Shown here: positions 52,123 through 61,252 of the stretch, piece after piece | Position numbering within the stretch: position 1 is the first letter of the stretch | How the letters are laid out: the number at the start of each line of letters is the position of its first letter | DNA from: Nostocoides sp. | GTDB lineage: Bacteria > Actinomycetota > Actinomycetes > Actinomycetales > Dermatophilaceae | Reading direction: 5' to 3' | Assembly (NCBI GenBank): GCA_016702415.1 | Contig: JADJEA010000001.1 | Location: 1 to 64,000, forward strand | DNA length: 64,000 bases | The notes under the pieces: generated by a model | Database searches by the model: none | What the model was told of the DNA's origin: nothing | The model's input: the letters and a program-made list of their open reading frames with translations, nothing else | Translations under genes and position numbers: made by a program

Positions 52123-53826
52123 ATGGGTATTCCCTCCGACCTCGAAATCGCCAGCGCGGCCACGCTCCGCCCCATATCCGAGATCGCGGAACGACTGCAC
52201 ATACCGGAGGAGTTCGTCGAGCCGTATGGACGCTCGGTCGCCAAGATCGACCTCGCCGCCCTCACCGCGCCCGGCCAGCCGACGCAGCAGCGCGCGAAAT
52301 ATGTCGTCGTCACGGCCGTCACGCCAACCCCCCTCGGTGAGGGCAAGACGACGACGAGCGTCGGGCTCGCGGACGGGCTGGCCCGCCTCGGCAAGACCGT
52401 CGCGGTCACGCTGCGGCAGCCGTCGATGGGCCCGACCTTCGGGATCAAGGGCGGGGCGGCGGGCGGCGGCTACAGCCAGGTGGTCCCGATGGACAAGCTC
52501 AACCTCCACCTCACCGGCGACTTCCACGCGGTGACGGCGGCGCACAACCTCCTCGCCGCGATGCTCGACAACCACCTCCACCACGGCAACGCGCTCGGCA
52601 TCGACCCGCGCAATATCACCTGGCGGCGGGTGCTCGATGTCAACGACCGGTCGCTGCGCAATCTCGTCATCGGACTCGGCGCCCGGATGGACGGCGTTGC
52701 GCGACAAACGGGTTTCGATATCACCGCCGCCTCGGAGGTCATGGTCCTGCTCGCGCTGGCGTCCTCGGTCGGCGACCTGAAGGAGCGGCTGCGGCGGATC
52801 GTCGTCGGCTACACCTATGACGGCCGGCCGGTCACCGCCGACGATCTCGGCGCCGCCGGCGCGATGGCCGTCATCCTCAAGGACGCCGTCAACCCAAACC
52901 TCCTCCAGACGCTCGAGGGGACGCCCGCGCTCATCCACGCCGGCCCGTTCGGCAATATCGCGACCGGGAACTCCTCCGTGGTCGCCGACCTCGTTGCGAC
53001 CCGGCGCGCCGACATCGTCCTGACAGAGGCAGGTTTCGGCGCCGACATGGGAGCCGAGCGGTTCATGAACGTCAAATGCCGGGTCTCGGGACTGCGACCC
53101 GACGCGGCCGTGATCGTGGTGACCGTGCGGGCGCTGAAGATGCACTCCGGCCGGTTCCGCATCGTCCCCGGCAAACCCCTGCCCGACGACCTCCTCGCCG
53201 AGGATCCCGCCGCCGTGCGCGCCGGAATCGCGAACCTGCGCAAGCACATCCAGATCATCGAGGGGTTCGGCGTATGGCCCGTCGTCGCCATCAACGCCTT
53301 CCCGCAGGACCACGACAGCGAGCATCAGGTCATCCGCGACCTGTGCGCCGAGATGGGCGTCAAGGTCGCCGTGTCGACGCACGTCGTGGACGGCGGCGCG
53401 GGCGCCAAGGGCATCGCCAGCGCTCTCCTGGAGGCCCTGGAGCACCCCACTCACTTCCGCTTCACCTACGAGTCCGACGCCCCGCTCGCCGCCAAGATCG
53501 AGGCCGTCGCCACGTCGGTGTATGGCGCGGACGGCGTCGATTTCGCACCCGCGGCGGCGGGGGCGCTTGCGGCATACGAAAAACTGGGGTTCGGGGGTCT
53601 GCCCGTCGTCATCGCCAAGACCCACCTGTCGATCTCCCACGACCCCGCACTCAAAGGAGCCCCGCGCGGCTGGCGCCTTCCCGTGCGCGAGGTGCGGGCG
53701 GCGGCGGGGGCGGGCTATGTGTACGCGATCTGCGGGGACATGCGCACGATGCCCGGTCTCTCGCGGCACCCCAACGCCGAGAAGATCGACCTCAGCGCCG
53801 GCGGGGAGATCCTTGGCCTGAGCTGA
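52123..53826 (+). CDS. fhs: Formate-tetrahydrofolate ligase
   Basis: Joins formate to tetrahydrofolate with ATP to give 10-formyl-THF for purine and one-carbon metabolism. The P-loop TPTPLGEGKTTTSVGLADGL lies near residues 66-85. Substrate-binding segments are RQPSMGPTFGIKGGAAGGGY, MDKLNLHLTGDFHAVTAAHN and TEAGFGADMGAERFMNVKCR. The length (567 aa) is normal. ATG 52123 gives the standard opening SDLEIASAATLRPI. No other folate gene adjoins. A pathway for formate or serine-independent C1 supply is implied. Confidence 0.97.
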   Translation: MGIPSDLEIASAATLRPISEIAERLHIPEEFVEPYGRSVAKIDLAALTAPGQPTQQRAKYVVVTAVTPTPLGEGKTTTSVGLADGLARLGKTVAVTLRQPSMGPTFGIKGGAAGGGYSQVVPMDKLNLHLTGDFHAVTAAHNLLAAMLDNHLHHGNALGIDPRNITWRRVLDVNDRSLRNLVIGLGARMDGVARQTGFDITAASEVMVLLALASSVGDLKERLRRIVVGYTYDGRPVTADDLGAAGAMAVILKDAVNPNLLQTLEGTPALIHAGPFGNIATGNSSVVADLVATRRADIVLTEAGFGADMGAERFMNVKCRVSGLRPDAAVIVVTVRALKMHSGRFRIVPGKPLPDDLLAEDPAAVRAGIANLRKHIQIIEGFGVWPVVAINAFPQDHDSEHQVIRDLCAEMGVKVAVSTHVVDGGAGAKGIASALLEALEHPTHFRFTYESDAPLAAKIEAVATSVYGADGVDFAPAAAGALAAYEKLGFGGLPVVIAKTHLSISHDPALKGAPRGWRLPVREVRAAAGAGYVYAICGDMRTMPGLSRHPNAEKIDLSAGGEILGLS

Positions 53827-53859
53827 CCACACGAGCCCGCTGTCCGGCCGCCCGCGCGT

Positions 53860-54030
53860 CGGGGCCCGGGGGCGGGGGCGGCCCGGGGGGGCGCCCCTTT
53901 GCGGGGGGGGACTTCACCCCCGGCTTCCGGCTCCCGGACGGGGCCGCTGCCGCGGGGTCCGGGGTCCTGCGGCCGGCCCCGCGGGCGGGGGCGGGGGGGG
54001 CCCCCGCGGGGGGGGGGGCGCGCCGGGGCG
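53860..54030 (+). repeat. G-run-rich intergenic tract
   Basis: The 227-bp spacer between fhs and the APH-family gene is packed with plus-strand G runs: G7 (53885), G8 (53903), G8 (53993) and G11 (54008), plus several of G4-G5. It also has the inverted GGGGGGGG-CCCCC junction at 54000. It could form G-quadruplexes or hairpins. No gene is seen in it. Confidence 0.8.
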
Positions 54031-54053
54031 GCTGGCGGGCGCGGCGAGGACGG

Positions 54054-55079
54054 TCAGTCGCCGGGGGCGCGCCGGCCCGGCAAGGCCGACGGGAGGGTCC
54101 GCAGCAGGGATCGGGCGGCAGCAGGACGCCAGTTGTGGCCGGTCGGCGGTGTTGCGTTCTGGGGGGTCTCGGCGACCGTCCACAACAGGTACGCGAGCAC
54201 CGCGAACGCCTCCAGCACCAGCCAGAAGTCGCGCCGGGCGCGCAGGGCGGCGAGGTCGCCGAGGCCGCCGGACTCGGCATACGCACGAAGGACGGCGTCG
54301 ATCTGCGTGGGGGAGAGCGCGGCATACCACGGATCGGCGTGGACCGCGCCACCGAGGAAGCCCAGGTCGCGGGCGGGGTCGCCGATGCGCGCCCACTCCC
54401 AGTCGATCAGCCGCGGGACGCCTGCATGGACGAGGATGTTGGTCGCGACGGTGTCGCCGTGGACCAGGGCGAAGCGGTCGAGGTCGGCGAAGAGCGGGGC
54501 CACCTCCTGGCCGTATGCCCGCATCGGCCCCACCAGCGGCCCCCACGCCTCACGCTCGGGCGGACCCAGACGGGGCGACCACCAGGCCACGACGTGCTCG
54601 ATCTCACCGGCGATGTCGATCCGCCCCGGGGTGAGGGAGTATGCCGCGGTCACCGCCCCCGGTCCGGGCCAGGTCCGCGCGTGGAGGCGGGCGAGGTGGG
54701 CGGCGAGTCGAGCGCGCAGGGCGTCCGTCCACGCGGCCGGGGCCAGCACCCGCCCCGGGACGACGGATTCCGCCAGCCACGGATAGCGCATCCCGCCGAT
54801 CACGCTCTCCCCCAACGCGATCGGGCGCGGAGCGAGGCCATCCGGGGCGAGGTGGAGGGCGGCATACTCGACCGTCGGATCCGCGGGCAGCTCGCCCACC
54901 GGTCGGCGCGCGACCCGCAAGAGGAGGTCACCACAGCGCCAGGCCTCGTAGGACTCGCCGGTCCCGACCCGGTCCGGATCAGGACCCGCCGACCCCGCGC
55001 ACGACCCACCCTCGGCGGCCCACTCGGGGTGGCCATCGAGGATCGCGGCGACCTCACCGACCGCCCAGGTTCTCGGCAT
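54054..55079 (-). CDS. Aminoglycoside phosphotransferase (APH)-family kinase
   Basis: Small-molecule kinase of the APH/choline-kinase fold, 341 aa. The N-lobe shows TGESYEAWRCGDLLLRVARR with the ATP-binding strand. The C-lobe has the catalytic loop FALVHGDTVATNILVHAG (Brenner-type HGD..N) and the metal-binding IDWEWARIGDPARDLGFLGG. ATG 55077-55079 is chosen since the longer frame upstream is arginine-rich. Most chromosomal members of this group are not resistance genes; a metabolite substrate is likelier. Divergent from ppdK. Confidence 0.85.
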   Translation of the reverse strand: MPRTWAVGEVAAILDGHPEWAAEGGSCAGSAGPDPDRVGTGESYEAWRCGDLLLRVARRPVGELPADPTVEYAALHLAPDGLAPRPIALGESVIGGMRYPWLAESVVPGRVLAPAAWTDALRARLAAHLARLHARTWPGPGAVTAAYSLTPGRIDIAGEIEHVVAWWSPRLGPPEREAWGPLVGPMRAYGQEVAPLFADLDRFALVHGDTVATNILVHAGVPRLIDWEWARIGDPARDLGFLGGAVHADPWYAALSPTQIDAVLRAYAESGGLGDLAALRARRDFWLVLEAFAVLAYLLWTVAETPQNATPPTGHNWRPAAARSLLRTLPSALPGRRAPGD

Positions 55080-55236
55080 ACGGTCATGGTCACACGGCAC
55101 CCGACATGGTCGAACGTCGGACCGTCTCACGCACCGAACGCCTGACCCGCCTGCACCGTCCAAAAACGGACCGGCAGGCACCCCTACCCCAGACGTGGTA
55201 GGCAGGACGTAACGAGCTTAGGAGGCAAGCACGGCA

Positions 55237-57945
55237 ATGTACGTATTCAACTTCAGCGAGGGCAATAAGGATCAGAAGGATCTGCTCGGCGGCAAGGGGG
55301 CCAACCTCGCCGAGATGGTCAACATGGGGCTCCCGGTCCCGCCCGGCTTCACGATTTCGACCGAGGCCTGCAAGGCGTATCTCGCGTCCGGTCAGTCCCC
55401 GGCCAACCTGCGTGTCGAGGTCACGATGGCCCTGCGCCAGACCGAGGACGCGATCGGCCGTCACTTCGGTGCCGACGAGGAGCCCCTGCTCCTGTCGGTG
55501 CGCTCGGGCGCGAAGTTCTCGATGCCCGGCATGATGGAGACCGTCCTCAACGTCGGTCTCAACGACACCTCGGTCGAAGGCATGGCCCGGTTCGCCGGCG
55601 ACGAGCGGTTCGCCTGGGACTCCTACCGCCGTCTGATCCAGATGTTCGGCAAGACCGTGCTCGACATCGAGGGCGACCTCTTCGCCGAGGCGCTCGACGC
55701 CCAGAAGGAGAAGGCCGGGGTCAAGAGCGACCCCGAACTCACTGCGGCCGACCACAAGGAGGTCGTCGCGGCATACAAGCAGATCGTCCTCGACCAGACC
55801 GGCGAAGACTTCCCGCAGGACCCGCGCACCCAGCTCGACATGGCGATCGAGGCCGTGTTCAACAGCTGGAACACCGAGCGCGCGCGCCTCTACCGCCGCC
55901 GGGAGCGCATCCCAGACGACCTCGGCACCGCCGTCAACGTCATGGCGATGGTCTTCGGCAACCTCGGCGAGACCTCGGGCACCGGTGTCTGCTTCACCCG
56001 GGACCCCTCCAGCGGGCACAGCGGTGTCTATGGCGACTACTTGTCCAACGCCCAGGGCGAGGATGTCGTCGCCGGTATCCGCAACACCCTCCCGCTGAGC
56101 AAGCTTGAGGAGCTGGACCCGAAGTCCTACAAGGAACTCCGCGCCGCCATGCGCCGGCTGGAGACCCACTACCGCGACCTGTGCGACATCGAGTTCACGA
56201 TCGAGCGCGGCAAGCTGTGGATGCTGCAGACGCGCGTCGGCAAGCGCACCGCCGCGGCGGCCTTCCGGGTCGCCACTCAGCTGGTCGACGAGCACCTCAT
56301 CACTCTCGACGAGGCCCTCGGCCGCGTCTCCGGGATGCAGTTGTCGCAGTTGCTCTTCCCGCACTTCGATGCGCAGTCCGGGGTCAAGCCGCTCGCCAAG
56401 GGTCTGGGCGCGAGCCCGGGCGCCTCGGTCGGTGAGGTCGTCTTCGACAACGCCGGCGCGATCGCCAAGAAGGAGGCGGGCGTCAAGTGCATCCTCGTCC
56501 GCCGCGAGACCTCCCCTGACGACCTGCCCGGCATGGTCGCCTCGGTCGGCGTCCTGACCGCCCGCGGTGGCAAGACGTCGCACGCCGCCGTCGTCGCCCG
56601 CGGTATGGGCATGTGCGCCGTCGTCGGCGCCGAGGCTCTCAAGGTCGACCCCGCTGGCAAGACGGTCACCGTCGGCACCACCGTGCTCAACGAGGGCGAT
56701 GTCATCGCCATCGACGGTGCCACCGGCGAGATCTTCGTCGGCGAGGTTCCCGTCGTCGACTCGCCCGTCATGACCTATATCTCCGAGGGCATCGACGCCG
56801 CGCAGCACGCCGCCCACGGCGACCCCGAGACCCTCGACCTCATCAACTCGGTCGACCGCCTCCTTCGGTATGCCGATGGCGTGCGCCGCCTGCGCGTCCG
56901 CGCCAACGCCGACACGGCCGAGGATGCCCTCCGCGCCCGCGAGCGCGGCGCCCAGGGCATCGGGTTGTGCCGCACCGAGCACCAGTTCCTCGGCGAGCGC
57001 CGGAAGTATGTCGAGTCGGTCATCCTCGCCGACAACCCGGAGGCGAGCCAGGCCGCACTCGATGAACTCGTGCCGATCCAGCGCCAGGACTTCATCGAGT
57101 TGCTCACCGTCATGGACGGGTTGCCCACGACGATCCGGCTCATCGACCCGCCGCTGCACGAGTTCCTCCCCGACCTGACCGAGCTGTCGGTCAAGGTCGC
57201 GGTGGCCGAGGCCAAGGGCGAGGAGCCGGACCAGCACGACCTCAAGCTCCTCACCGCGGTTCAGCGCACCCACGAGGCCAACCCGATGCTCGGGCTTCGC
57301 GGTGTCCGGCTCGGACTGAAGATCCCTGGCCTGTTCGACCTGCAGATCCGGGCGATCGCCGAGGCCACCGTCCAGCTCCTCGGCGAGGGGAAGCGGCCCA
57401 AGCCGGAGATCATGGTCCCGCTCGTCGGGTCGGTGCGCGAGCTGCAGATCATCCGCGACCGGGCCGAGGCGATCCTCGCCGATGTCTCCACGACCTCGGG
57501 CGTGAAGCTGCAGATCCCGATCGGGTGCATGATCGAGCTCCCGCGGGCGGCCTTGACGGCGGGCCGGATCGCGGAAGAGGCGGAGTTCTTCTCATTCGGC
57601 ACCAACGACTTGACCCAGACGACCTGGGGCTTCTCGCGTGACGACGTCGAGAGCGCGTTCTTCGCCGACTACCTCGAGGCGGGCGTCCTGACGATCTCGC
57701 CGTTCGAGACCCTCGACGCCCTCGGCGTCGGCGCCCTCGTCCGGATGGGCGTCGCGGCCGGCCGCGAGACCCGCCCCGACATCCACGTCGGTGTCTGTGG
57801 TGAGCACGGTGGCGACCCCGAGTCGATCCACTTCTTCCACGACGCCGGACTCGACTACGTCTCCTGCAGCCCCTTCCGGGTCCCCGTGGCCCGGTTGGAG
57901 GCCGGCCGGGCCGCGGTCGCGGTGGGTGACGCCGGGACGGCCTGA
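55237..57945 (+). CDS. ppdK: Pyruvate, phosphate dikinase
   Basis: Interconverts pyruvate, ATP and Pi with PEP, AMP and PPi. The N-terminal ATP-grasp part opens with LLGGKGANLAEMVNMGLPVP, FTISTE and FSMPGMMETVLNVGLND. The central phosphohistidine domain has His449 in GGKTSHAAVVARGMG. The C-terminal PEP/pyruvate barrel has LCRTEHQFL, SFGTNDLTQTTWGFSRDD and GVCGEHGGDP (Cys854). The length of 902 aa is standard. AGGAGG lies about 12 nt before ATG 55237. It ends at a strong hairpin terminator. It may supply PEP for the PTS encoded at 23-29 kb or for gluconeogenesis. Confidence 0.97.
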   Translation: MYVFNFSEGNKDQKDLLGGKGANLAEMVNMGLPVPPGFTISTEACKAYLASGQSPANLRVEVTMALRQTEDAIGRHFGADEEPLLLSVRSGAKFSMPGMMETVLNVGLNDTSVEGMARFAGDERFAWDSYRRLIQMFGKTVLDIEGDLFAEALDAQKEKAGVKSDPELTAADHKEVVAAYKQIVLDQTGEDFPQDPRTQLDMAIEAVFNSWNTERARLYRRRERIPDDLGTAVNVMAMVFGNLGETSGTGVCFTRDPSSGHSGVYGDYLSNAQGEDVVAGIRNTLPLSKLEELDPKSYKELRAAMRRLETHYRDLCDIEFTIERGKLWMLQTRVGKRTAAAAFRVATQLVDEHLITLDEALGRVSGMQLSQLLFPHFDAQSGVKPLAKGLGASPGASVGEVVFDNAGAIAKKEAGVKCILVRRETSPDDLPGMVASVGVLTARGGKTSHAAVVARGMGMCAVVGAEALKVDPAGKTVTVGTTVLNEGDVIAIDGATGEIFVGEVPVVDSPVMTYISEGIDAAQHAAHGDPETLDLINSVDRLLRYADGVRRLRVRANADTAEDALRARERGAQGIGLCRTEHQFLGERRKYVESVILADNPEASQAALDELVPIQRQDFIELLTVMDGLPTTIRLIDPPLHEFLPDLTELSVKVAVAEAKGEEPDQHDLKLLTAVQRTHEANPMLGLRGVRLGLKIPGLFDLQIRAIAEATVQLLGEGKRPKPEIMVPLVGSVRELQIIRDRAEAILADVSTTSGVKLQIPIGCMIELPRAALTAGRIAEEAEFFSFGTNDLTQTTWGFSRDDVESAFFADYLEAGVLTISPFETLDALGVGALVRMGVAAGRETRPDIHVGVCGEHGGDPESIHFFHDAGLDYVSCSPFRVPVARLEAGRAAVAVGDAGTA

Positions 57946-57967
57946 TCGGCATACGGCCCATAGGCAT

Positions 57968-58002
57968 GAGGGCGGGGACCGAGCCTTCCGGTCCCCGCCC
58001 TC
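57968..58002 (+). terminator. ppdK terminator hairpin
   Basis: Perfect 14-bp stem GAGGGCGGGGACCG / CGGTCCCCGCCCTC with a 7-nt loop (57982-57988), 22 bp after the ppdK stop. There is no U-tract. It also faces the end of the convergent tautomerase-like gene. Confidence 0.85.
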
Positions 58003-58029
58003 GGTCGTCCTGTCAGAGGGTTGCCCGAT

Positions 58030-58320
58030 TCACGACGACCGGGCGATCCCAACGAGATCGGCGGGGATGCCGAGTCCGGCCGCCACCACCTCGGTGACCG
58101 CGGCGCGGAGGGCGGCCTCGGCAAGGTGTCCACGGTCCCGGCCGAGGATGCCGACGACGGCGCCGGTGCCACTGGACCCGTCGACTCCCTGGACCAACAC
58201 GACGACGTCCTGCGCGGTCAGCCCCAGCACCGTGGCCGCGGCCTCAGCGAGTTCACCGGCCAACCGACCCGCCTGTGCGGAATCGAGGCGATGATCGGGG
58301 GTGACGCAGATCCAGGGCAT
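58030..58320 (-). CDS. 4-oxalocrotonate tautomerase-like protein
   Basis: A 96-residue protein beginning Met-Pro (MPWICVTPDHRLDSAQAG). After Met removal, Pro would be the catalytic N-terminus of a tautomerase-superfamily subunit. LAGELAEAAATVLGLTAQDV and VVVLVQGVDGSS follow the beta-alpha-beta pattern. It is somewhat longer than the 60-80-residue classic members. ATG 58318-58320 overlaps the divergent gene's start region, so the two genes share a very compact promoter zone. Substrate unknown. Confidence 0.6.
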   Translation of the reverse strand: MPWICVTPDHRLDSAQAGRLAGELAEAAATVLGLTAQDVVVLVQGVDGSSGTGAVVGILGRDRGHLAEAALRAAVTEVVAAGLGIPADLVGIARSS

Positions 58321-58852
58321 GGGCCATCCTTCGACGGTGGAGCGCTCGCGGACACCGTATGTCGTTGTCGGCGCGACCGGCATTCTCGCCCCGCTCGGGG
58401 CACTCCTGGCCGGTGACGGGGCGCGACGGATCGGGGTCGCCCGGGGGCACACCGCGATCCGCGGCGACTGGGACGTCGTCGTCCGCCGGGACACCACCGA
58501 CCCGGCCGCGATCCCGGCGATCCTCGCGGAGGCGGGATCGGCATACGACCTGGTCGGGTATCTCCCCGCGCTCACCCCGAAGACATGGATGTCGTTGTGC
58601 GAGAACGCGAACCACCGCGTCCTTCTCGCCCCCAGCCGGTATGCCGATCCCGCCACCCCCGACGCCATCGCCCCCTGGCTGGCCCCGGGCGGGGTAACCG
58701 TCTGCACCCTCGGGTGGGTGGCAGCCGCCTCCGGGGCGCGCTGGCACACTCCCGACCAGATCGCCGCGGCCGCGCAGGGCGCCCTCGCCGCGGCCCCGGG
58801 ATCGCGGGTCCTCCTCGGCCGCGTGCGCCCGTGGGGTCAGCGCCCGGGCTGA
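58319..58852 (+). CDS. Small Rossmann-like protein, unknown
   Basis: About 177 residues. TPYVVVGATGILAPLGALLA near the start is a Rossmann-type dinucleotide-binding loop (GATGxxxxxG), then RDTTDPAAIPAILAEAGSAY and YDLVGYLPALTP follow. The protein is shorter than SDR enzymes and lacks a YxxxK site, so it resembles an SDR-like oxidoreductase stub. ATG 58319 or GTG 58337 could start it; ATG 58319 overlaps the start codon of the divergent tautomerase-like gene. Function unknown; the pair may act together. Confidence 0.6.
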   Translation: MGHPSTVERSRTPYVVVGATGILAPLGALLAGDGARRIGVARGHTAIRGDWDVVVRRDTTDPAAIPAILAEAGSAYDLVGYLPALTPKTWMSLCENANHRVLLAPSRYADPATPDAIAPWLAPGGVTVCTLGWVAAASGARWHTPDQIAAAAQGALAAAPGSRVLLGRVRPWGQRPG

Positions 58853-58902
58853 GCAAGATCCGGCCCCAGCACGCCCCCACTATCCGACGCCTTGTGCGTG
58901 TT

Positions 58903-58924
58903 TTTGAGAGTTTCTGCACTCAAA
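58903..58924 (+). promoter_or_regulatory. Putative operator of the sugar ABC operon
   Basis: Inverted repeat TTTGAG (58903-58908) and CTCAAA (58919-58924) with a 10-bp spacer, inside an AT-rich island about 85 bp upstream of the binding-protein gene. It is a likely site for the DeoR-family regulator encoded at the operon's end; this is positional inference. Confidence 0.45.
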
Positions 58925-59007
58925 TGCTTGTCAGTGGCACTTTCCGCTCGCTACATTGCCATCGAGGGCCGTGCGCCGGTGCACGCCAGCGAGCAACAGG
59001 AGCGTCC

Positions 59008-60366
59008 ATGTCTCATCTCGATCGCCGCAGCTTCCTCCTCACAGCAGGCCTCACCGCCGCCGCCGGGAGCCTGGCCGTCTGTTCCAGCGGATCCAACGGC
59101 ACCTCGTCGTCCACCTCCGGATCGACCGGGTCGGCATCCTCATCCGCCTCGGGAGGGTCCTCCACCGCGGCCCCCCTCAGCGGCACCGTCACCCTGACCA
59201 CGTGGGGCAGCGATCAGGAGGTCGCGGCGTTCAAGAAGATCGCGGCCGATTTCAAGGCGGCGCGCGGTGCCGAGGTCACCGTCGAGGTGCTTCCCTACGA
59301 CCAGATCCGCACCGTGATCGACCGCCGACTCCAGGCCGGCAATCCGCCCGACTTGTTCCGGGTCTCCTACACCGACGTCAGCGGGTACGCCTCGAATGGC
59401 GCGCTCGCCGACCTCAGCGATGCGATGGACTCGGCCTTCGCCGGCCAGTTCTTCCCGGCTCTGTGGAATGCGGTCACCATGGACGGCGCCCCCGTTGGGG
59501 TCCCACACCACACCGACACCTCGGCGATCGCGTATAACAAGGCGCACTTCGCCAAGGCGGGCATCACGTCCGTGCCGGACACGCTCGAGGGGGCGTGGAC
59601 CTGGGACGAGTTCGTCGCCGTCCTCGAAAAGCTCAAGGGCGCGGTGCCGGAAGCGTCGCCGTTCGCGTTCAACTATCAGCTCTACGGGGCCTACCGCTGG
59701 TTCAACACCCTCTTCCAGGCCGGGGGCACCGTCCTGGACGCCGACCTGAAGAATGTCACCCTCAACACCGACCAGGCCAAGAAGGCGCTGTCGTGGACGC
59801 AGAGCCTCTACACCAAGGGCCTGCACGCCCCGAGCGTCCTGGTCAAGCGGCCGACCTATCCCGACGAGATCTTCCCGACCCAGAAGATCTCGATGATCCA
59901 GACGGGGGACTTCCTCATCCCCTCGCTCGACGCTGCTATCGGCAAGAAGTTCGACTGGGGCGTGACCTACCTACCTCGGGACGCGGCGGCCGCGACCGAT
60001 CTCGGCGGCAATGCCGTCGTCGTCACCGACCAGGCCAAAAACAAGGAAGCGGCGATCGAGTTCGCGAAGTTCCTCGTCACCGCCGACAACATGAAGTACT
60101 TCTGCGAGCAGACCACCGTCCTACCGGTCCGCAATGACCTCGTCGACGCCAAGCTCGACTTCGCGACGCGGCCGGATCTGATGCCGGTCTTCCAGAAGCA
60201 GGCGACCACGATGCCCGACGCATTGGTCAAGACGACGACGATGTCGGCCTTCCCCGCCATCAACCAGGCGCTGGTCGACAACATGGACCAGTTCCTCTCC
60301 AACTCTTCGGCCAGCGTCGACTCGGTCATCTCCGGTCTGACCGGCGCGATCCAGAAGGCCCTCTAG
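59008..60366 (+). CDS. Carbohydrate ABC transporter substrate-binding lipoprotein
   Basis: Family-1 extracellular sugar-binding protein, 452 aa. The N-terminus has a twin-arginine-like start (DRRSFLLTAGL) and a Cys at 25 (SLAVC) with Val rather than Gly/Ala before it, an unusual lipobox. A Ser/Gly/Thr-rich tether (about 27-55) follows. The binding domain shows VTLTTWGSDQEVAAFKKIAA, AGNPPDLFRVSYTDVSGYAS, PHHTDTSAIAYNKAHFAKAG and PTQKISMIQTGDFLIPSL. ATG 59008 has AGGAG upstream. It is the first gene of a five-gene operon. The ligand is unknown; an acidic or oxidised sugar is suggested by the dehydrogenase downstream. Confidence 0.92.
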   Translation: MSHLDRRSFLLTAGLTAAAGSLAVCSSGSNGTSSSTSGSTGSASSSASGGSSTAAPLSGTVTLTTWGSDQEVAAFKKIAADFKAARGAEVTVEVLPYDQIRTVIDRRLQAGNPPDLFRVSYTDVSGYASNGALADLSDAMDSAFAGQFFPALWNAVTMDGAPVGVPHHTDTSAIAYNKAHFAKAGITSVPDTLEGAWTWDEFVAVLEKLKGAVPEASPFAFNYQLYGAYRWFNTLFQAGGTVLDADLKNVTLNTDQAKKALSWTQSLYTKGLHAPSVLVKRPTYPDEIFPTQKISMIQTGDFLIPSLDAAIGKKFDWGVTYLPRDAAAATDLGGNAVVVTDQAKNKEAAIEFAKFLVTADNMKYFCEQTTVLPVRNDLVDAKLDFATRPDLMPVFQKQATTMPDALVKTTTMSAFPAINQALVDNMDQFLSNSSASVDSVISGLTGAIQKAL

Positions 60367-60370
60367 TCCG

Positions 60371-61252
60371 GTGGCGGCCTCGGCGGCACGCCGCGCCGAG
60401 CGCCGGGCTGGCCTGTTCATGGTCAGCCCGGCGCTGGTCGTCTTCAGCGTGTTCATGTTCGTGCCGATCGGCATGACGTTCTGGTACAGCCTGCACAAGT
60501 ACTCCGGCTTCGGCCGGATGCGCTGGATCGGGACCGACAACTACGCGACGATCCTCTCGGACCACACCTTCTGGGCGGCGGCCAAGAACACCATCCTCTA
60601 CACCGCGATCACCGTCCCCATCGGCGTCGTCGCCGGGCTGTCGGCCGCCCTGCTGCTCAACCGGTGGATGCCCGCTCGCGGCCTCTTCCGCGCCCTCTTC
60701 TACGTCCCCGTCGTCATCTCTGGCGTCGCCTCCGGCATCATCTTCCTGCGTCTCTTCGACCCGCTCCTGGGCATCCTCAACCAGATCATGACTTCGGTCG
60801 GACTGCCGTCGATCGACTGGCAGGGCAGCGGATTCTGGGCGCTCATGTCGATCATCATCGTCTCGACCTGGCAAGGCATCGGGTTCGGGATGGTCGTCTA
60901 TCTGGCTGCGCTGCAAGGCATTCCACGGGAGGTCTATGAGGCCGGAATCGTCGACGGCGCCATCGGCTGGAAGCGCTTCCGGCATATCACCTGGCCGCTG
61001 CTGCGCCCGACGACCTTCTTCCTGGTCGTCTACTCGATCATTGGCAGTTTCCAGGTCTTCGACGTCGTCTATGTGCTCACCCGCGGGGGCCCGGGGACCT
61101 CGACGACCTTCCTCGTTCAGTACGCCTACGACCAGGGATTCAACCAGCGCAAGCAGGGGTATGCCGCTGCCATCGGCGTGATCCTGTATGTGGTCGTCCT
61201 GCTGTTCACCCTGGTGCAGTGGCGCGTGACCAAGGACCGTGACGAAGCATGA
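60371..61252 (+). CDS. Carbohydrate ABC transporter permease, MalF-like
   Basis: Six-span inner-membrane permease, 293 aa. The first helix is AGLFMVSPALVVFSVFMFVP. The ATPase-docking EAA loop is EAGIVDGAIGWKRFRHITWP near residue 195. RGGPGTSTTFLVQYAYDQGF before the last helix is typical of sugar permeases. GTG 60371 starts it 4 nt after the binding-protein stop. The stop overlaps the next permease start by 4 nt. No ATPase gene is in the operon, so a shared MsiK-type ATPase elsewhere is expected. Confidence 0.92.
   Translation: MAASAARRAERRAGLFMVSPALVVFSVFMFVPIGMTFWYSLHKYSGFGRMRWIGTDNYATILSDHTFWAAAKNTILYTAITVPIGVVAGLSAALLLNRWMPARGLFRALFYVPVVISGVASGIIFLRLFDPLLGILNQIMTSVGLPSIDWQGSGFWALMSIIIVSTWQGIGFGMVVYLAALQGIPREVYEAGIVDGAIGWKRFRHITWPLLRPTTFFLVVYSIIGSFQVFDVVYVLTRGGPGTSTTFLVQYAYDQGFNQRKQGYAAAIGVILYVVVLLFTLVQWRVTKDRDEA

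Noticed and set aside
55090..57273. 727-codon open frame antisense to ppdK
   Set aside because: High G+C keeps antisense frames open; its composition is Asp/Glu/Gly/Leu-Val shadow coding and ppdK is unmistakable.
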